Part shown: piece by piece, positions 1-8,512 of the stretch
How the letters are laid out: each line of letters starts with the position of its first letter
How positions within the stretch are numbered: the stretch's first letter is position 1
Assembly: GCA_025612245.1 (NCBI GenBank)
Contig: JAAXKQ010000002.1
Location: 124,001 to 188,000, forward strand
DNA length: 64,000 nt
From: Ignavibacteria bacterium
GTDB lineage: Bacteria; Bacteroidota; Ignavibacteria; Ignavibacteriales; SURF-24
Reading direction: 5' to 3'
Position numbers and translations under genes: made by a program
The notes under the pieces: model-generated
What the model was told of the DNA's origin: nothing
What the model saw: only the letters and a program-made list of their open reading frames with translations
The model's database searches: none

Positions 1-360
1 TTCCTGACACGCAATGTACCTGACTACACTGTTAATCTGCGAATGTGAATATGAAAATGCTCCATATCCATCCTGCCATTTGAATTCACCCACACATAGC
101 CTCTTGTCATTGATAAAAAATGTTGATGACCGTTTTATATCCCTGACTGTTTCAGCGATGGATATTTCAGTATTCAGGCCAAGGAAATAATGAATATGAT
201 CGCTGACGCAGTTTATTGCAATCATCTTCTGATGTTTTTTCGATACAACCCCTGTAATGAATTTGCAGAGAGGCTCCTTGAAATCCGGATGGATCAGAGG
301 TGCCCTCTGTATTGTGGAATGAACAATATGGATGTAGACCTGGGAATATGTGTTTGCCAT
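1..360 (-). CDS. IS200-like Y1 transposase (partial, runs off left edge)
   Basis: The reverse strand reads as an open frame starting at 360 with MANTYSQVYIHIV, typical of the N-terminus of IS200/IS605-type single-strand transposases. The HUH metal motif is seen as H55-I-H57 in SDHIHYFLG. The family block WQDGYGAFSYSHSQ follows at about residues 95-108, and Y115 in VVRYIACQ is the likely nucleophile. These enzymes cut and join single-stranded DNA at subterminal hairpins. The frame is open to base 1, so the last residues lie outside the window. No TnpB is seen. The 450 bases upstream hold a cluster of palindromes that may be its substrates or relics of its movement. Confidence 0.88.
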   Translation of the reverse strand, partial: MANTYSQVYIHIVHSTIQRAPLIHPDFKEPLCKFITGVVSKKHQKMIAINCVSDHIHYFLGLNTEISIAETVRDIKRSSTFFINDKRLCVGEFKWQDGYGAFSYSHSQINSVVRYIACQE

Positions 361-552
361 GCCAACATACCTCATAATTGTTTTAACAATATTATTACAA
401 ATAATACCACAATATGCAAGCGGGAATGGAAAATTGGAATGGGTATCCTCTAACGTGGATATGACATTTAACTATTTCATGCAAAGTCCCAGATTTTCTA
501 AAAGGCAGAATATGGGACCACTGACGTGGTCCTGAATTATGTTTGACCCATT

Positions 553-585
553 TTCTACAAACAGGTATCCGCTAGCGCGGATAGG
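553..585 (+). repeat. 33-bp inverted repeat, left arm
   Basis: This arm is the exact reverse complement of 752-784. It contains the TATCCGC/GCGGATA palindrome plus the flanking TTCTACAAACAGG. Exact identity over 33 bases points to a recent duplication-inversion or to selection on the structure. Confidence 0.9.
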
Positions 586-751
586 ATATTCCCTCCATGG
601 GCTGGTAATTGTGTTTAATTATGGACGGAATTTAATCCCTAACCGAGTTAGAGGCCATCTGTTTGTAGCACATTAAAAGAATTTCCGAATTGTGTACTGG
701 TTTATATTCCAATTTGTACAAAATCTTAACTTTGTACGGATAATAAAGTGC

Positions 752-784
752 CCTATCCGCGCTAGCGGATACCTGTTTGTAGAA
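752..784 (-). repeat. 33-bp inverted repeat, right arm
   Basis: Exact reverse complement of 553-585. The spacer between the arms is 166 bases and carries the eroded copy at 637-668. Confidence 0.9.
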
Positions 785-970
785 TCCAAGAAAAAACTAT
801 TCTCTGGACCACGCTAGTGGTCCCATATTCTTGTGCCCCATTCCCCCTGTGACAATTTTTTACAAACCTTTACCGAACCATGACAACTTGTTTCAACTTA
901 AGGCCGTCTTAATTATTAGATTACAGAAAGAAAGATTATTTAATAATTAAACGCCGAAAGGAGGCCTGAA

Positions 971-1435
971 ATGAAACGTAACAGCTTGTACCATAGCACA
1001 GTATCCGTAAAATGCAGTTTATTAAGCCTGCCCATGGTTTTGATAATAATGGTTTTCTTAACTTCCATGAGCACATTTGCACAGACAAATTCTGTGGATG
1101 CAAAGGCGGCAAAAAAGAAGTTCAACGCCATAGAGAGTCTCATTGCAGGAATAGGATCCGATAATGAAGGACTCAGCAGAAGCAGCGTTTATTTTGCCGG
1201 TTTGTACAGAGTCCCCGAAGCTGTTGAGCCGCTGCTGTATAAAATGAAGAATGAAACAGATCCTTCGACAAAGGTGCTCATAGCTCTTGCCCTTTTCAGG
1301 ATCGGTGACCAGGAAGGAATGAAAATGATAGAATCACTGGCCTTAAAGGATCCAAATCCAAAGGTAAGGAGAATGTGCAGCGCAATATTTAATGAATATG
1401 TTTCTCCCGATTCACTGGACTATGTAGCAAGATAA
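971..1435 (+). CDS. exported HEAT-repeat-like protein
   Basis: A 154-residue protein with a long N-terminal signal peptide (hydrophobic core about residues 20-36, likely cleavage after STFA). The mature part is helical and ends in HEAT-like repeats (LIALALFRIGDQEGMKMI, then DPNPKVRRM), a scaffold for protein-protein contacts. The start is supported by a strong GGAGG 9 bases upstream of the ATG. No catalytic residues are visible. It lies upstream of another exported protein on the same strand with a gap of 67 bases, so the two may be co-transcribed. Function unknown. Confidence 0.65.
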   Translation: MKRNSLYHSTVSVKCSLLSLPMVLIIMVFLTSMSTFAQTNSVDAKAAKKKFNAIESLIAGIGSDNEGLSRSSVYFAGLYRVPEAVEPLLYKMKNETDPSTKVLIALALFRIGDQEGMKMIESLALKDPNPKVRRMCSAIFNEYVSPDSLDYVAR

Positions 1436-1502
1436 AAGGACGAAAAAATATTCCGGATGAATAAGAGAAATATTTCCAGGATTTATTATATTTTAAGCCG
1501 TT

Positions 1503-2549
1503 ATGAAAGATAAATTAAAATTATTTGTAATTACTGCATCCGTCCTGATGATTCTAAGTCAAATTACTTTCAGCCAGGAAAGTGAGTGGAAGGTTCTGAG
1601 CCTTAAAGGGAAATGGAAATTTTCCATAGGGGACGACAAGAAATGGGCGCGCGCGGACTATGACGACAGGAGCTGGGAAATTATAAATGCTCCAAGTCCA
1701 TGGGAGGAACAGGGGTTCCACGGTTATGACGGCTACGCCTGGTACAGGAAACACTTCTATTGTCCCGCGGCGGTTAAAGGAAAATTTCTTACGCTTCAAC
1801 TGGGTTATATTGATGACGTTGACGAGGTCTATATTAACGGAAAACTAATTGGTTCCACGGGCTCATTTCCTCCTGCCTATGAGACGGCTTATAGTGCAGA
1901 AAGAAGATATACGGTGCCCGAAAGCATTCTTAAATTAAATGGTTATAACCAAATTGCTGTGCGAGTCTATGATGCGGAGCTTTCGGGGGGCATCATGTCT
2001 GGCGACATAGGTATTTTTGCACTCTCTTACCCCATCTGGCCTGACGTTGCACTGGAGGGGTACTGGAAGTTCCGTACGGGAGACAGTCCCGAATGGATGA
2101 GAAAAAATTTTAACGACAATGCCTGGGGTGAAATTGTTGTGCCCTCTTTCTGGGAAAGCCAGGGCTACAGAAACTACAACGGCTATGCCTGGTACAGGAA
2201 AAAAGTTGTCATTCCCTCGTGGCTTAATGGCAAACAGCTTGTACTGATGCTGGGTAGAATTGACGACAAGGATGAAGTTTATTTTAACGGGAAGCTCATC
2301 GGCTGCACGGGTGACCTGAGGGATGAGTCGACAAATGACCGCGACTACCAGATGTTCCGCGGCTACTATATACCGAAGGATATTATCTCAAATGGTGAAA
2401 ACACCATTGCCGTAAGGGTATACGACGGTTTCAGGGACGGGGGCATCTATCAGGGGCCCATCGGCATTACCACGCAGGAAAAGTATAATCAGATGTGGAA
2501 AAAACAAAGAACGCACAAGTCCTTCTGGGAGCTTTTCTTTGGAGGGTAG
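1503..2549 (+). CDS. exported protein with two GH2-type jelly-roll domains
   Basis: 348 residues. A signal peptide (about 1-25, ending ITFSQ) is followed by two homologous beta-sandwich domains at about 32-172 and 181-331. Both carry the same landmarks: WKF near the start, GYAWYRK, then DEVY(I/F)NGKLIG and (I/T)IAVRVYD. This pattern is that of the sugar-binding (galactose-binding-like) domain at the front of glycoside hydrolase family 2 and of sialate acetylesterases. No catalytic domain is attached, so it more likely binds a glycan or a partner protein outside the inner membrane than cleaves sugar. The internal duplication is clear by eye; the ligand is unknown. Confidence 0.72.
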   Translation: MKDKLKLFVITASVLMILSQITFSQESEWKVLSLKGKWKFSIGDDKKWARADYDDRSWEIINAPSPWEEQGFHGYDGYAWYRKHFYCPAAVKGKFLTLQLGYIDDVDEVYINGKLIGSTGSFPPAYETAYSAERRYTVPESILKLNGYNQIAVRVYDAELSGGIMSGDIGIFALSYPIWPDVALEGYWKFRTGDSPEWMRKNFNDNAWGEIVVPSFWESQGYRNYNGYAWYRKKVVIPSWLNGKQLVLMLGRIDDKDEVYFNGKLIGCTGDLRDESTNDRDYQMFRGYYIPKDIISNGENTIAVRVYDGFRDGGIYQGPIGITTQEKYNQMWKKQRTHKSFWELFFGG

Positions 2550-2647
2550 AAAATAAACCATGGTGTCTGGTTTGTCACTGACGGATATTTTGCGTATTTT
2601 GCAAGCCATATTTTTGATTTGTTTGATTAGAGTTCTGGAAACTGGAA

Positions 2648-3325
2648 ATGGATTTAAGCATAAAGGATGTTGCGAACCTTCTGATGCTTGAGAAAAAGGA
2701 AATTGAGAAGTTAGTTAAAAAGAAATTAATCCCTTCTAAAATAATTCAAGACAAGGTCCGTTTCAATAAGCAGGCCATTATAGAATGGGCGCTGCTTAAC
2801 AACAAGCCGCTAAACCTGTCCGATTCCTCGCACTTCAGCGAGTTCAGGTTTGACGGATTGACTTCAATACTGGATGAGGAATCATTCTACCTGAACTGCA
2901 GCTTCACCGAAAGTGACTACGTTGAGGAAATGGTGCGCATGCTCAGGCTCAAAGAGGATATCGACCGCAATGTAATTGCCGAGCTCCTGATAAGCCGCGA
3001 AAAACTGATGTCTACTGCAATCGGAAACGGCATTGCTCTGCCCCATCCAAGAATACCGATCATATTAGGGCGTGAAAAACCCCTTATTTGCTTTTTCTTT
3101 CCAGAAAAGCCTCTCAATATTGAATCTGTCGACGGCGAAGCTGTACATACTCTCATTCTGCTCGTCTCGCAGACAATAAAACAGCACCTGTTTATGCTTG
3201 CACACCTGAGCTATCTGCTCTCAAAGGAAGAATTCCGCAAGGCTCTTAAAAACCGTATTCCCACAGGTGAAATCTTAAGGCTTGTTTCCGGACTTGAAAT
3301 GCAGAGAAGTAAAGCCTCGAATTAA
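2648..3325 (+). CDS. HTH domain fused to PTS EIIA (PtsN-like) domain
   Basis: 225 residues. Residues 1-52 look like a MerR/excisionase-type helix-turn-helix (SIKDVANLLMLEKKEIEKLV, then VRFNKQAIIEWA). Residues about 75-215 are a PTS EIIA type 2 domain with the phosphoryl-accepting histidine H133 in GIALPHPR. EIIA-Ntr proteins take phosphate from NPr and act as regulators, not sugar carriers. The HTH suggests direct DNA binding controlled by EIIA phosphorylation, which is an inference. It sits 71 bases upstream of the Ehr operon in the same direction and could regulate it. No EI, HPr or EIIBC is in the window. Confidence 0.78.
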   Translation: MDLSIKDVANLLMLEKKEIEKLVKKKLIPSKIIQDKVRFNKQAIIEWALLNNKPLNLSDSSHFSEFRFDGLTSILDEESFYLNCSFTESDYVEEMVRMLRLKEDIDRNVIAELLISREKLMSTAIGNGIALPHPRIPIILGREKPLICFFFPEKPLNIESVDGEAVHTLILLVSQTIKQHLFMLAHLSYLLSKEEFRKALKNRIPTGEILRLVSGLEMQRSKASN

Positions 3326-3396
3326 AGCGCTTTTTTAAGCCTAATTAGGGCTTCCCTTCATTGCTAAGCCGACATATATAGTCTTACAGGAATAAA

Positions 3397-5400
3397 ATGA
3401 CCTTAAATTTATTTGCAACTGGACTAGCAATCCAACTGCTCGGGGCCTTACTGTCCCTGGCGTTAAAAGATGATAAAAAGTTTTCAGCTCTCTGCCACTT
3501 TAGTGCGCTTGCAGGAGTTATAATTAGTTTTATGGGCACGCTGGGGATGATAGTGTTCCCGGCCCCTGACATAGTAAATCTCTTTGAGAATTCCACCTGG
3601 GGTGTCTTTAGCCTGCGCTTCGACATGCTGGCGAAATTCTTTACGGCAGTAGTTCAGCTCTTGAGCATTCCGGTACTCATCTACAGCCACAGCTACCAGA
3701 AGCCTTATATTGAGAATGGAAAGAGCGTCAGGCTCCCGGTCTTTTCATTTGTAACACTTGGCCTGTCGCTTCAGGTCCTTACGGTTGCAAATAACGCCGT
3801 GCTGTTTTTAATATTCTGGGAACTGATGGCAATTCTGTCATACGTCAATATGATTTTTGAAAATGAAAAGCCGGAAGTGCAGAAAGGAAGCTTTGTTTAT
3901 TTTGTGGCAACACATGCGGCTACTTTCATACTTTACGTGTTTTTCCTTATGCTGCACGCAAAGGCAGGTTCGTGGAATTTTTCTGACTTCCACGTTGCAA
4001 ATGACGGCACGGCTTTCTATTACGTGCTTTTTGCGCTCGGCTTTACGGGTTTTGCAATTAAGGCGGGCTTTATGCCGTTTCACTTCTGGCTCCCAAAAGC
4101 GCACCCGGTTGCACCCACATACCTCAGCGCATTCCTTTCAGGCGTAATCATTAAGCTCGGCATTTACGGAATCTTCAGGGTAATTGAATTCCTGAGGCCG
4201 GGAGATCCATGGATCGGCTGGGCGGTTGTTTTAGTGAGCCTTGTAAGTGCCATTTTCGGCGTGTGGTATGCACTGGCGCAGCACGACATAAAGACTTTGC
4301 TTGCCTACCATTCAATTGAAAATATAGGCATCATAGGAATTGGCCTTGGCCTGGGCATACTGGGCATTTCATACGGCAACAGAACAATTACGGCCCTTGG
4401 GTTTTCAGGAGCACTTCTTCATACGCTTAATCACGCAATCTTCAAGAGCCAGCTTTTTATCGGTTCTGGCATAATTTACCAGAACCTTCACACACGCAAC
4501 ATCGAGAAGATGGGCGGCATTGTGCATTATGCGCCCTGGCTTACGGCTTTCTTTCTTATTGGTTCCGTTGCAATTTCTGGCATTCCCCCTCTTAACGGCT
4601 TTATTTCGGAGTTTATCATTTATACCGGACTTTTCCAGTCGGGAGGTCTCGCGCCAAATTACACAATTTTTATGCTCCTGGTAACAGTCGGGCTTGCCCT
4701 TGTAGGGGGCCTTGCAGTGGCCTGCTTTACGAAAGTTAATTCCATCATGTTTCTCGGTCTTCAAAGGAGCGATTTTAAGAAGTTCAGGGTTTCAGCAGCC
4801 GAATATTTTTCTATTGGAATGCCTGCACTGCTCTGTATAGTAATTGGTCTTTTCCCCATGCCCGTTTTAAGGCTCGTCTCAGGAGTAACCGACGCCTTTT
4901 TACCCCGTGGCTTTGAGTCTTCATCCAATAACGGCGCAACACTGGGGATGCTTCCTGATTTGTTTCCGCTTACGGTTATTTTTGCGTCACTTTTTGTCCT
5001 GGCGGGAAGCCTCTACGGGTTAAAGAAATACCGCTCCTTAAAACATACGGGCATCAGGGTCTCAAAGCCCTGGGGCTGCGGCAACCAGCACCTGACGCCC
5101 AGGGTACAGTACACCGCCTCCTCATATGCCGATGAACTGAATTCAATTCCTGCAAATATACTTTTACTCAAGGAGCATTCACTTTATCCGCAGGAGATAT
5201 TCCCCGTAAAGGATGCTTTTTACGAATCACATTCCGAAGATTACACGGAAAAGAAAGTCTTTGGGCCTGTTTATTCGGGAATAATTCAGGCACTAAGGAA
5301 GTTCAGTATCCTCAACAAGAGCGACATCAGGGTTTACATTGCCTATATGCTTGTTGCACTGGTTGCGTACTGCATAATCGGATTTTTATGGAAATATTAA
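3397..5400 (+). CDS. hyfB: Ehr complex antiporter-like membrane subunit (HyfB/NuoL-like)
   Basis: 667 residues, strongly hydrophobic with about 14-16 membrane helices. It belongs to the proton-translocating NuoL/M/N and Mrp antiporter family, closest to HyfB/HycC. Family blocks include FWELMAILSYV, GFAIKAGFMPFHFWLPKAHP with the conserved Lys, and LLAYHSIENIGIIGIG. The soluble tail has WGCGNQ and RVQYTASSYADE, typical of HyfB. It is the first gene of the operon and is followed after 21 bases by the HyfC-like subunit. It is expected to move H+ or Na+ across the inner membrane, coupled to electron flow in the peripheral arm. Confidence 0.88.
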   Translation: MTLNLFATGLAIQLLGALLSLALKDDKKFSALCHFSALAGVIISFMGTLGMIVFPAPDIVNLFENSTWGVFSLRFDMLAKFFTAVVQLLSIPVLIYSHSYQKPYIENGKSVRLPVFSFVTLGLSLQVLTVANNAVLFLIFWELMAILSYVNMIFENEKPEVQKGSFVYFVATHAATFILYVFFLMLHAKAGSWNFSDFHVANDGTAFYYVLFALGFTGFAIKAGFMPFHFWLPKAHPVAPTYLSAFLSGVIIKLGIYGIFRVIEFLRPGDPWIGWAVVLVSLVSAIFGVWYALAQHDIKTLLAYHSIENIGIIGIGLGLGILGISYGNRTITALGFSGALLHTLNHAIFKSQLFIGSGIIYQNLHTRNIEKMGGIVHYAPWLTAFFLIGSVAISGIPPLNGFISEFIIYTGLFQSGGLAPNYTIFMLLVTVGLALVGGLAVACFTKVNSIMFLGLQRSDFKKFRVSAAEYFSIGMPALLCIVIGLFPMPVLRLVSGVTDAFLPRGFESSSNNGATLGMLPDLFPLTVIFASLFVLAGSLYGLKKYRSLKHTGIRVSKPWGCGNQHLTPRVQYTASSYADELNSIPANILLLKEHSLYPQEIFPVKDAFYESHSEDYTEKKVFGPVYSGIIQALRKFSILNKSDIRVYIAYMLVALVAYCIIGFLWKY

Positions 5401-5421
5401 CGCATCATTTGAATTAAAATA

Positions 5422-6345
5422 ATGGAAATACTCTCTAAAATAACCATTTACATGGTTTTTATTTTTGCGGCTCCCTTATTCATGGGGCTTGTAAATAAAC
5501 TAAAGGCACGCCTGACCGGGAGGATTGGACCTTCAGTATTCCAGTCCTATTACGACCTGAGGCGCCTGTTGAGAAAGGAGACAATTTATGCCAATTCAGC
5601 TTCTTTCATCAGCCGTATGGCACCCGTAGTAAGCTTTGTAAGCATTCTCTTTGCGGGAATGATCCTTCCCGTCAGCTTTACGAGGCCCTTAATCAGCTTT
5701 AACGGCGATTTGATACTGTTTGCCTATCTGCTCGGGCTTTCGCGATTTTTCCAAATACTGGGTGCCATGGATATTGGAAGCTCATTTGAAGGCATGGGCG
5801 CAGCCCGTGAGGCGACCTTTGCAGTTTTCGCCGAACCGATATACTTTTTTACGCTGGGAAGCCTTGCCTTTATTTTCGGGCGTACCTCCATGTATGAAAT
5901 ATTCCATTCAATTACGCTGGGCGATCCTTCGTTTCTGGTATTCATCGTTGTAGCCAGCATATCGGTTTTCTTTCTCATGATAACGGAAACCTCGCGCATG
6001 CCGGTAGATGACCCGAATACGCACCTGGAGCTAACGATGATACACGAAGTAATGATTCTGGATAATTCCGGGCAGGACCTTTTCCTCTACCAGTATTCTG
6101 CATACCTGAAGATTCTTATCTATGCAACATTTACTTCGAACTTTTTCAACCCTTTCAGTATGGCTGAAAATTACATGATAGGTTTTCTTGTTTATCTGTG
6201 TGTAATGCTTGTGCTCATATGCTGCCTGGTGTGGATCGAAACCATGCTGGGACGTTTTAAGATGAAGAGCATTCCCCAGTATCTGCTCTTTGCAGCCTCA
6301 ATAGGAATTCTTAATCTTCTGATTTATTCATTCTTTAGGAAATAA
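5422..6345 (+). CDS. hyfC: Ehr complex NuoH/HyfC-like membrane subunit
   Basis: 307 residues with about eight membrane helices. It matches the NuoH/HycD/HyfC family: LTGRIGPSVFQSYYDLRRLL on the first loop, a conserved acidic cluster in ITETSRMPVDDPNTHLELTM, and GPSFEGM-like spacing (DIGSSFEGMGAAREATF). This subunit anchors the peripheral arm and forms the entry to the quinone/proton channel in complex I. It lies between HyfB- and HyfE-like genes with short gaps (21 and 10 bases), consistent with one transcript. Confidence 0.87.
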   Translation: MEILSKITIYMVFIFAAPLFMGLVNKLKARLTGRIGPSVFQSYYDLRRLLRKETIYANSASFISRMAPVVSFVSILFAGMILPVSFTRPLISFNGDLILFAYLLGLSRFFQILGAMDIGSSFEGMGAAREATFAVFAEPIYFFTLGSLAFIFGRTSMYEIFHSITLGDPSFLVFIVVASISVFFLMITETSRMPVDDPNTHLELTMIHEVMILDNSGQDLFLYQYSAYLKILIYATFTSNFFNPFSMAENYMIGFLVYLCVMLVLICCLVWIETMLGRFKMKSIPQYLLFAASIGILNLLIYSFFRK

Positions 6346-6355
6346 GTTTTTAGAA

Positions 6356-6991
6356 ATGGGAAACGTATTAAACATATTGTTCTGTCTGAGCCTTCTTTAT
6401 CTTGCAACTACTACAAGGGTGACGGCCTACCTGCAGGTTTTTGTACTGCAGAGCATACTCCTGTTTTTCATAGTTATGATGCCGCTTCTTAATCACCTCT
6501 CGGTCTTTACGCTCGTGCTTCCACTTACAATACTGGTAGTAAAAGCCATACTGATTCCGAGGTATATGAAAAAGAAAATCATCTATGAGCTGGAAATCAA
6601 AACCACAATTGAAGCAAACATTCAGCAGTTCAACTTTCTTCTGCTTTCGGTTTTTTCCATGGTTGCTGTTTTTGTTTCCTGCAACCTGATTACAAAAGAT
6701 GCGGCAGTTGACCCGATCCCTTTTGCCGCGGCTTTTTCGAGCGTAGTGATCGGGCTTTATGTAATAATATTCAGGAAAAAACTGATCGTGCACGTAATAG
6801 GTTTTCTCGTAATGGAAAACGGCATATTCCTGCTGGGTATTGCCGTGGCCTCCGAGATGCCGTTTTTAATTGAGCTCGGGATCCTGCTGGATATCTTTGT
6901 GGTGGTATTCCTGATGGGAATTGCAATTAACAAGATATCTTCGACCTTTGCCGCAGATGAAGTCTCGGCTCTGGACAAACTGAAAAATTAA
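6356..6991 (+). CDS. hyfE: Ehr complex HyfE-like membrane subunit
   Basis: 211 residues with about six or seven membrane helices. The C-terminal half resembles NuoK/MrpC (FLVMENGIFLLGIA, then LGILLDIFVVVFLMG), as known for HyfE of hydrogenase 4. It probably forms part of the small proton-channel bundle between HyfC and the antiporter-like subunits. It follows the HyfC-like gene by 10 bases and precedes the HyfF-like gene by 66 bases. Confidence 0.82.
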   Translation: MGNVLNILFCLSLLYLATTTRVTAYLQVFVLQSILLFFIVMMPLLNHLSVFTLVLPLTILVVKAILIPRYMKKKIIYELEIKTTIEANIQQFNFLLLSVFSMVAVFVSCNLITKDAAVDPIPFAAAFSSVVIGLYVIIFRKKLIVHVIGFLVMENGIFLLGIAVASEMPFLIELGILLDIFVVVFLMGIAINKISSTFAADEVSALDKLKN

Positions 6992-7057
6992 AAGAATAAC
7001 CGGGTTGAAGGGAATCCTCAGGGGTTCTTTTAGCCTTAAACTAAACCTTTTTTTAAG

Positions 7058-8512
7058 ATGCTCGTTTTATTTTACATACTGATCCTCCCGCTTTTAGCCG
7101 GGGGGCTATTTTTCATACCGGGTGGCAAGAAGCTGAAGTATCAGCTTTCGCTGATGGTTTCGGTAGTTCACCTTGCAGCCTCGTATTTAATTTTTGCGGG
7201 CCTTGTTGCTCCCGAACTGCATCAGTGGTTCAGGATAGACGCCTTTTCAAAGCTCTTCCTGCTGATCCTCTCGCACGTTTATTTCTGGGTAGTGCTGAAC
7301 TCATGGCATTTTCTGAACAGGCCAACTGTCTACAGCCCGGACAAGTCGACAAAAATCTTCTTCAGCATAATGAACCTGTATCTTTTTGCAAATACGCTTG
7401 CCCTGATCAGCAACCACCTGGGGCTTTACTGGGTTGCGCTTGAATCGACGACATTGTGTGTGGCCCCGCTGATACACTATTACCGCAATAAAGAATCGCT
7501 TGAGGCCATGTGGAAGTATCTTTTCCTGGTTTCGGTTGGCATTGCCTTTGCATTTATTGGAATTCTTTTCCTGGCTTTTTCAGCTCACGGGACGGACATT
7601 ATTGAAAAGGGGCTTTTCTTAAGCGACCTCATTGAAGGCTCTTCGAAGCTGAACATGGTCTGGCTGAAGGCGGGTTTTATTTTTATATTTGCCGGCTTGA
7701 GCACCAAGGCCGGGATTGCACCGATGCACCCGGGTGAAGTTGATGCCTTAAGCTACTCGCCAAGTCCGGTTGCGGCGCTTGTTTCGGCGTCTTTAAGCGG
7801 CACGGCGCTCATTGGAATCTTCCGGCTAATGCAGATAACGGCAGGAACACCGGTTCACCAGTTTGCGCAGGTGCTCATGATTACGGGCGGAATGATTTCC
7901 CTGCTGGTTGCGCTGGTCTTTATGTTCAAGGTGACAAATTATAAAAGGATGATTGCCTATTCGAGCGTTGAGCACATAGGCCTCATCGTTCTTGGCGCCG
8001 GCATTGGCGGAGCCGCCCTTATAGGCTCAATGCTTCACATGATATTTAACTCTCTTAACAAGACCGCAATGTTTTTGATGGCGGGTAATATTCACCGCAC
8101 ATACAATTCGCGCGAGACCAGGGATGTAAAAGGCGTGCTGAAAAATATGAGGTGGACCGGAATACTTTTCCTGACGGCTTTCCTTGCCGTAATTGCAATG
8201 CCCCCGTTCGGGCTGTTTTTCAGCGAGCTCATGATATTCCGCGGGCTTGTTGAGCAGAACCGTTTCATACTGCTTGCGGTAATTCTTTTTGTGCTGCTGT
8301 TTATTTTTATCGGAATGAGCCGCCAGACGTTTTCAATTCTTTATGGCAAGGCTGAGTCTGAAGGTGAAGCGGCCGAGCCCAAAAGCGAAAAGTTTAATAT
8401 TACGCACCTCTCGGCCCTGGTTTTATTATTGCTTCTGGCCTCGGCAGGGCTGTTTATGCCGGCGGTCTTTACGGATGTAATAAATCAAATTGCAGGAGAG
8501 TTAAGCAGATGA
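7058..8512 (+). CDS. hyfF: Ehr complex second antiporter-like subunit (HyfF/NuoN-like)
   Basis: 484 residues, about 13-14 membrane helices. A second NuoM/N-type ion-translocating subunit like HyfF: the charged motif GLSTKAGIAPMHPGEVDALSY, MIAYSSVEHIGLIVLG, and HMIFNSLNKTAMFL. Its stop overlaps the start of the large-subunit gene by 4 bases, so the two are likely translationally coupled. Having two antiporter-like subunits fits the Hyf/Ehr layout and not the single-antiporter Ech or formate hydrogenlyase-1 layouts. Confidence 0.85.
   Translation: MLVLFYILILPLLAGGLFFIPGGKKLKYQLSLMVSVVHLAASYLIFAGLVAPELHQWFRIDAFSKLFLLILSHVYFWVVLNSWHFLNRPTVYSPDKSTKIFFSIMNLYLFANTLALISNHLGLYWVALESTTLCVAPLIHYYRNKESLEAMWKYLFLVSVGIAFAFIGILFLAFSAHGTDIIEKGLFLSDLIEGSSKLNMVWLKAGFIFIFAGLSTKAGIAPMHPGEVDALSYSPSPVAALVSASLSGTALIGIFRLMQITAGTPVHQFAQVLMITGGMISLLVALVFMFKVTNYKRMIAYSSVEHIGLIVLGAGIGGAALIGSMLHMIFNSLNKTAMFLMAGNIHRTYNSRETRDVKGVLKNMRWTGILFLTAFLAVIAMPPFGLFFSELMIFRGLVEQNRFILLAVILFVLLFIFIGMSRQTFSILYGKAESEGEAAEPKSEKFNITHLSALVLLLLLASAGLFMPAVFTDVINQIAGELSR

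Larger units (their letters stand above)
444..823. repeat. REP-like palindrome cluster
   Basis: Five 18-nt palindromes, each a 7-bp stem with a 4-nt loop, lie at 444-461, 515-532, 566-583, 754-771 and 806-823. Two stem types occur: TATCCGC/GCGGATA (566, 754, and a degenerate copy at 444) and GGACCAC/GTGGTCC (515, 806). Loops are TAGC, TGAC, TAAC or the reverse complement GCTA. A sixth, eroded copy at 637-668 matches 751-782 at 25 of 32 positions, including the tail CTGTTTGTAG. The units are arranged as a nested inverted repeat (515 and 566 against 754 and 806). No gene is seen between 361 and 970, so this cluster fills the gap upstream of the transposase. Confidence 0.8.

Noticed and set aside
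190-535. Open frames on the + strand at the left edge
   Set aside because: They run mostly antisense to the transposase or into the palindrome cluster and have no family signature.
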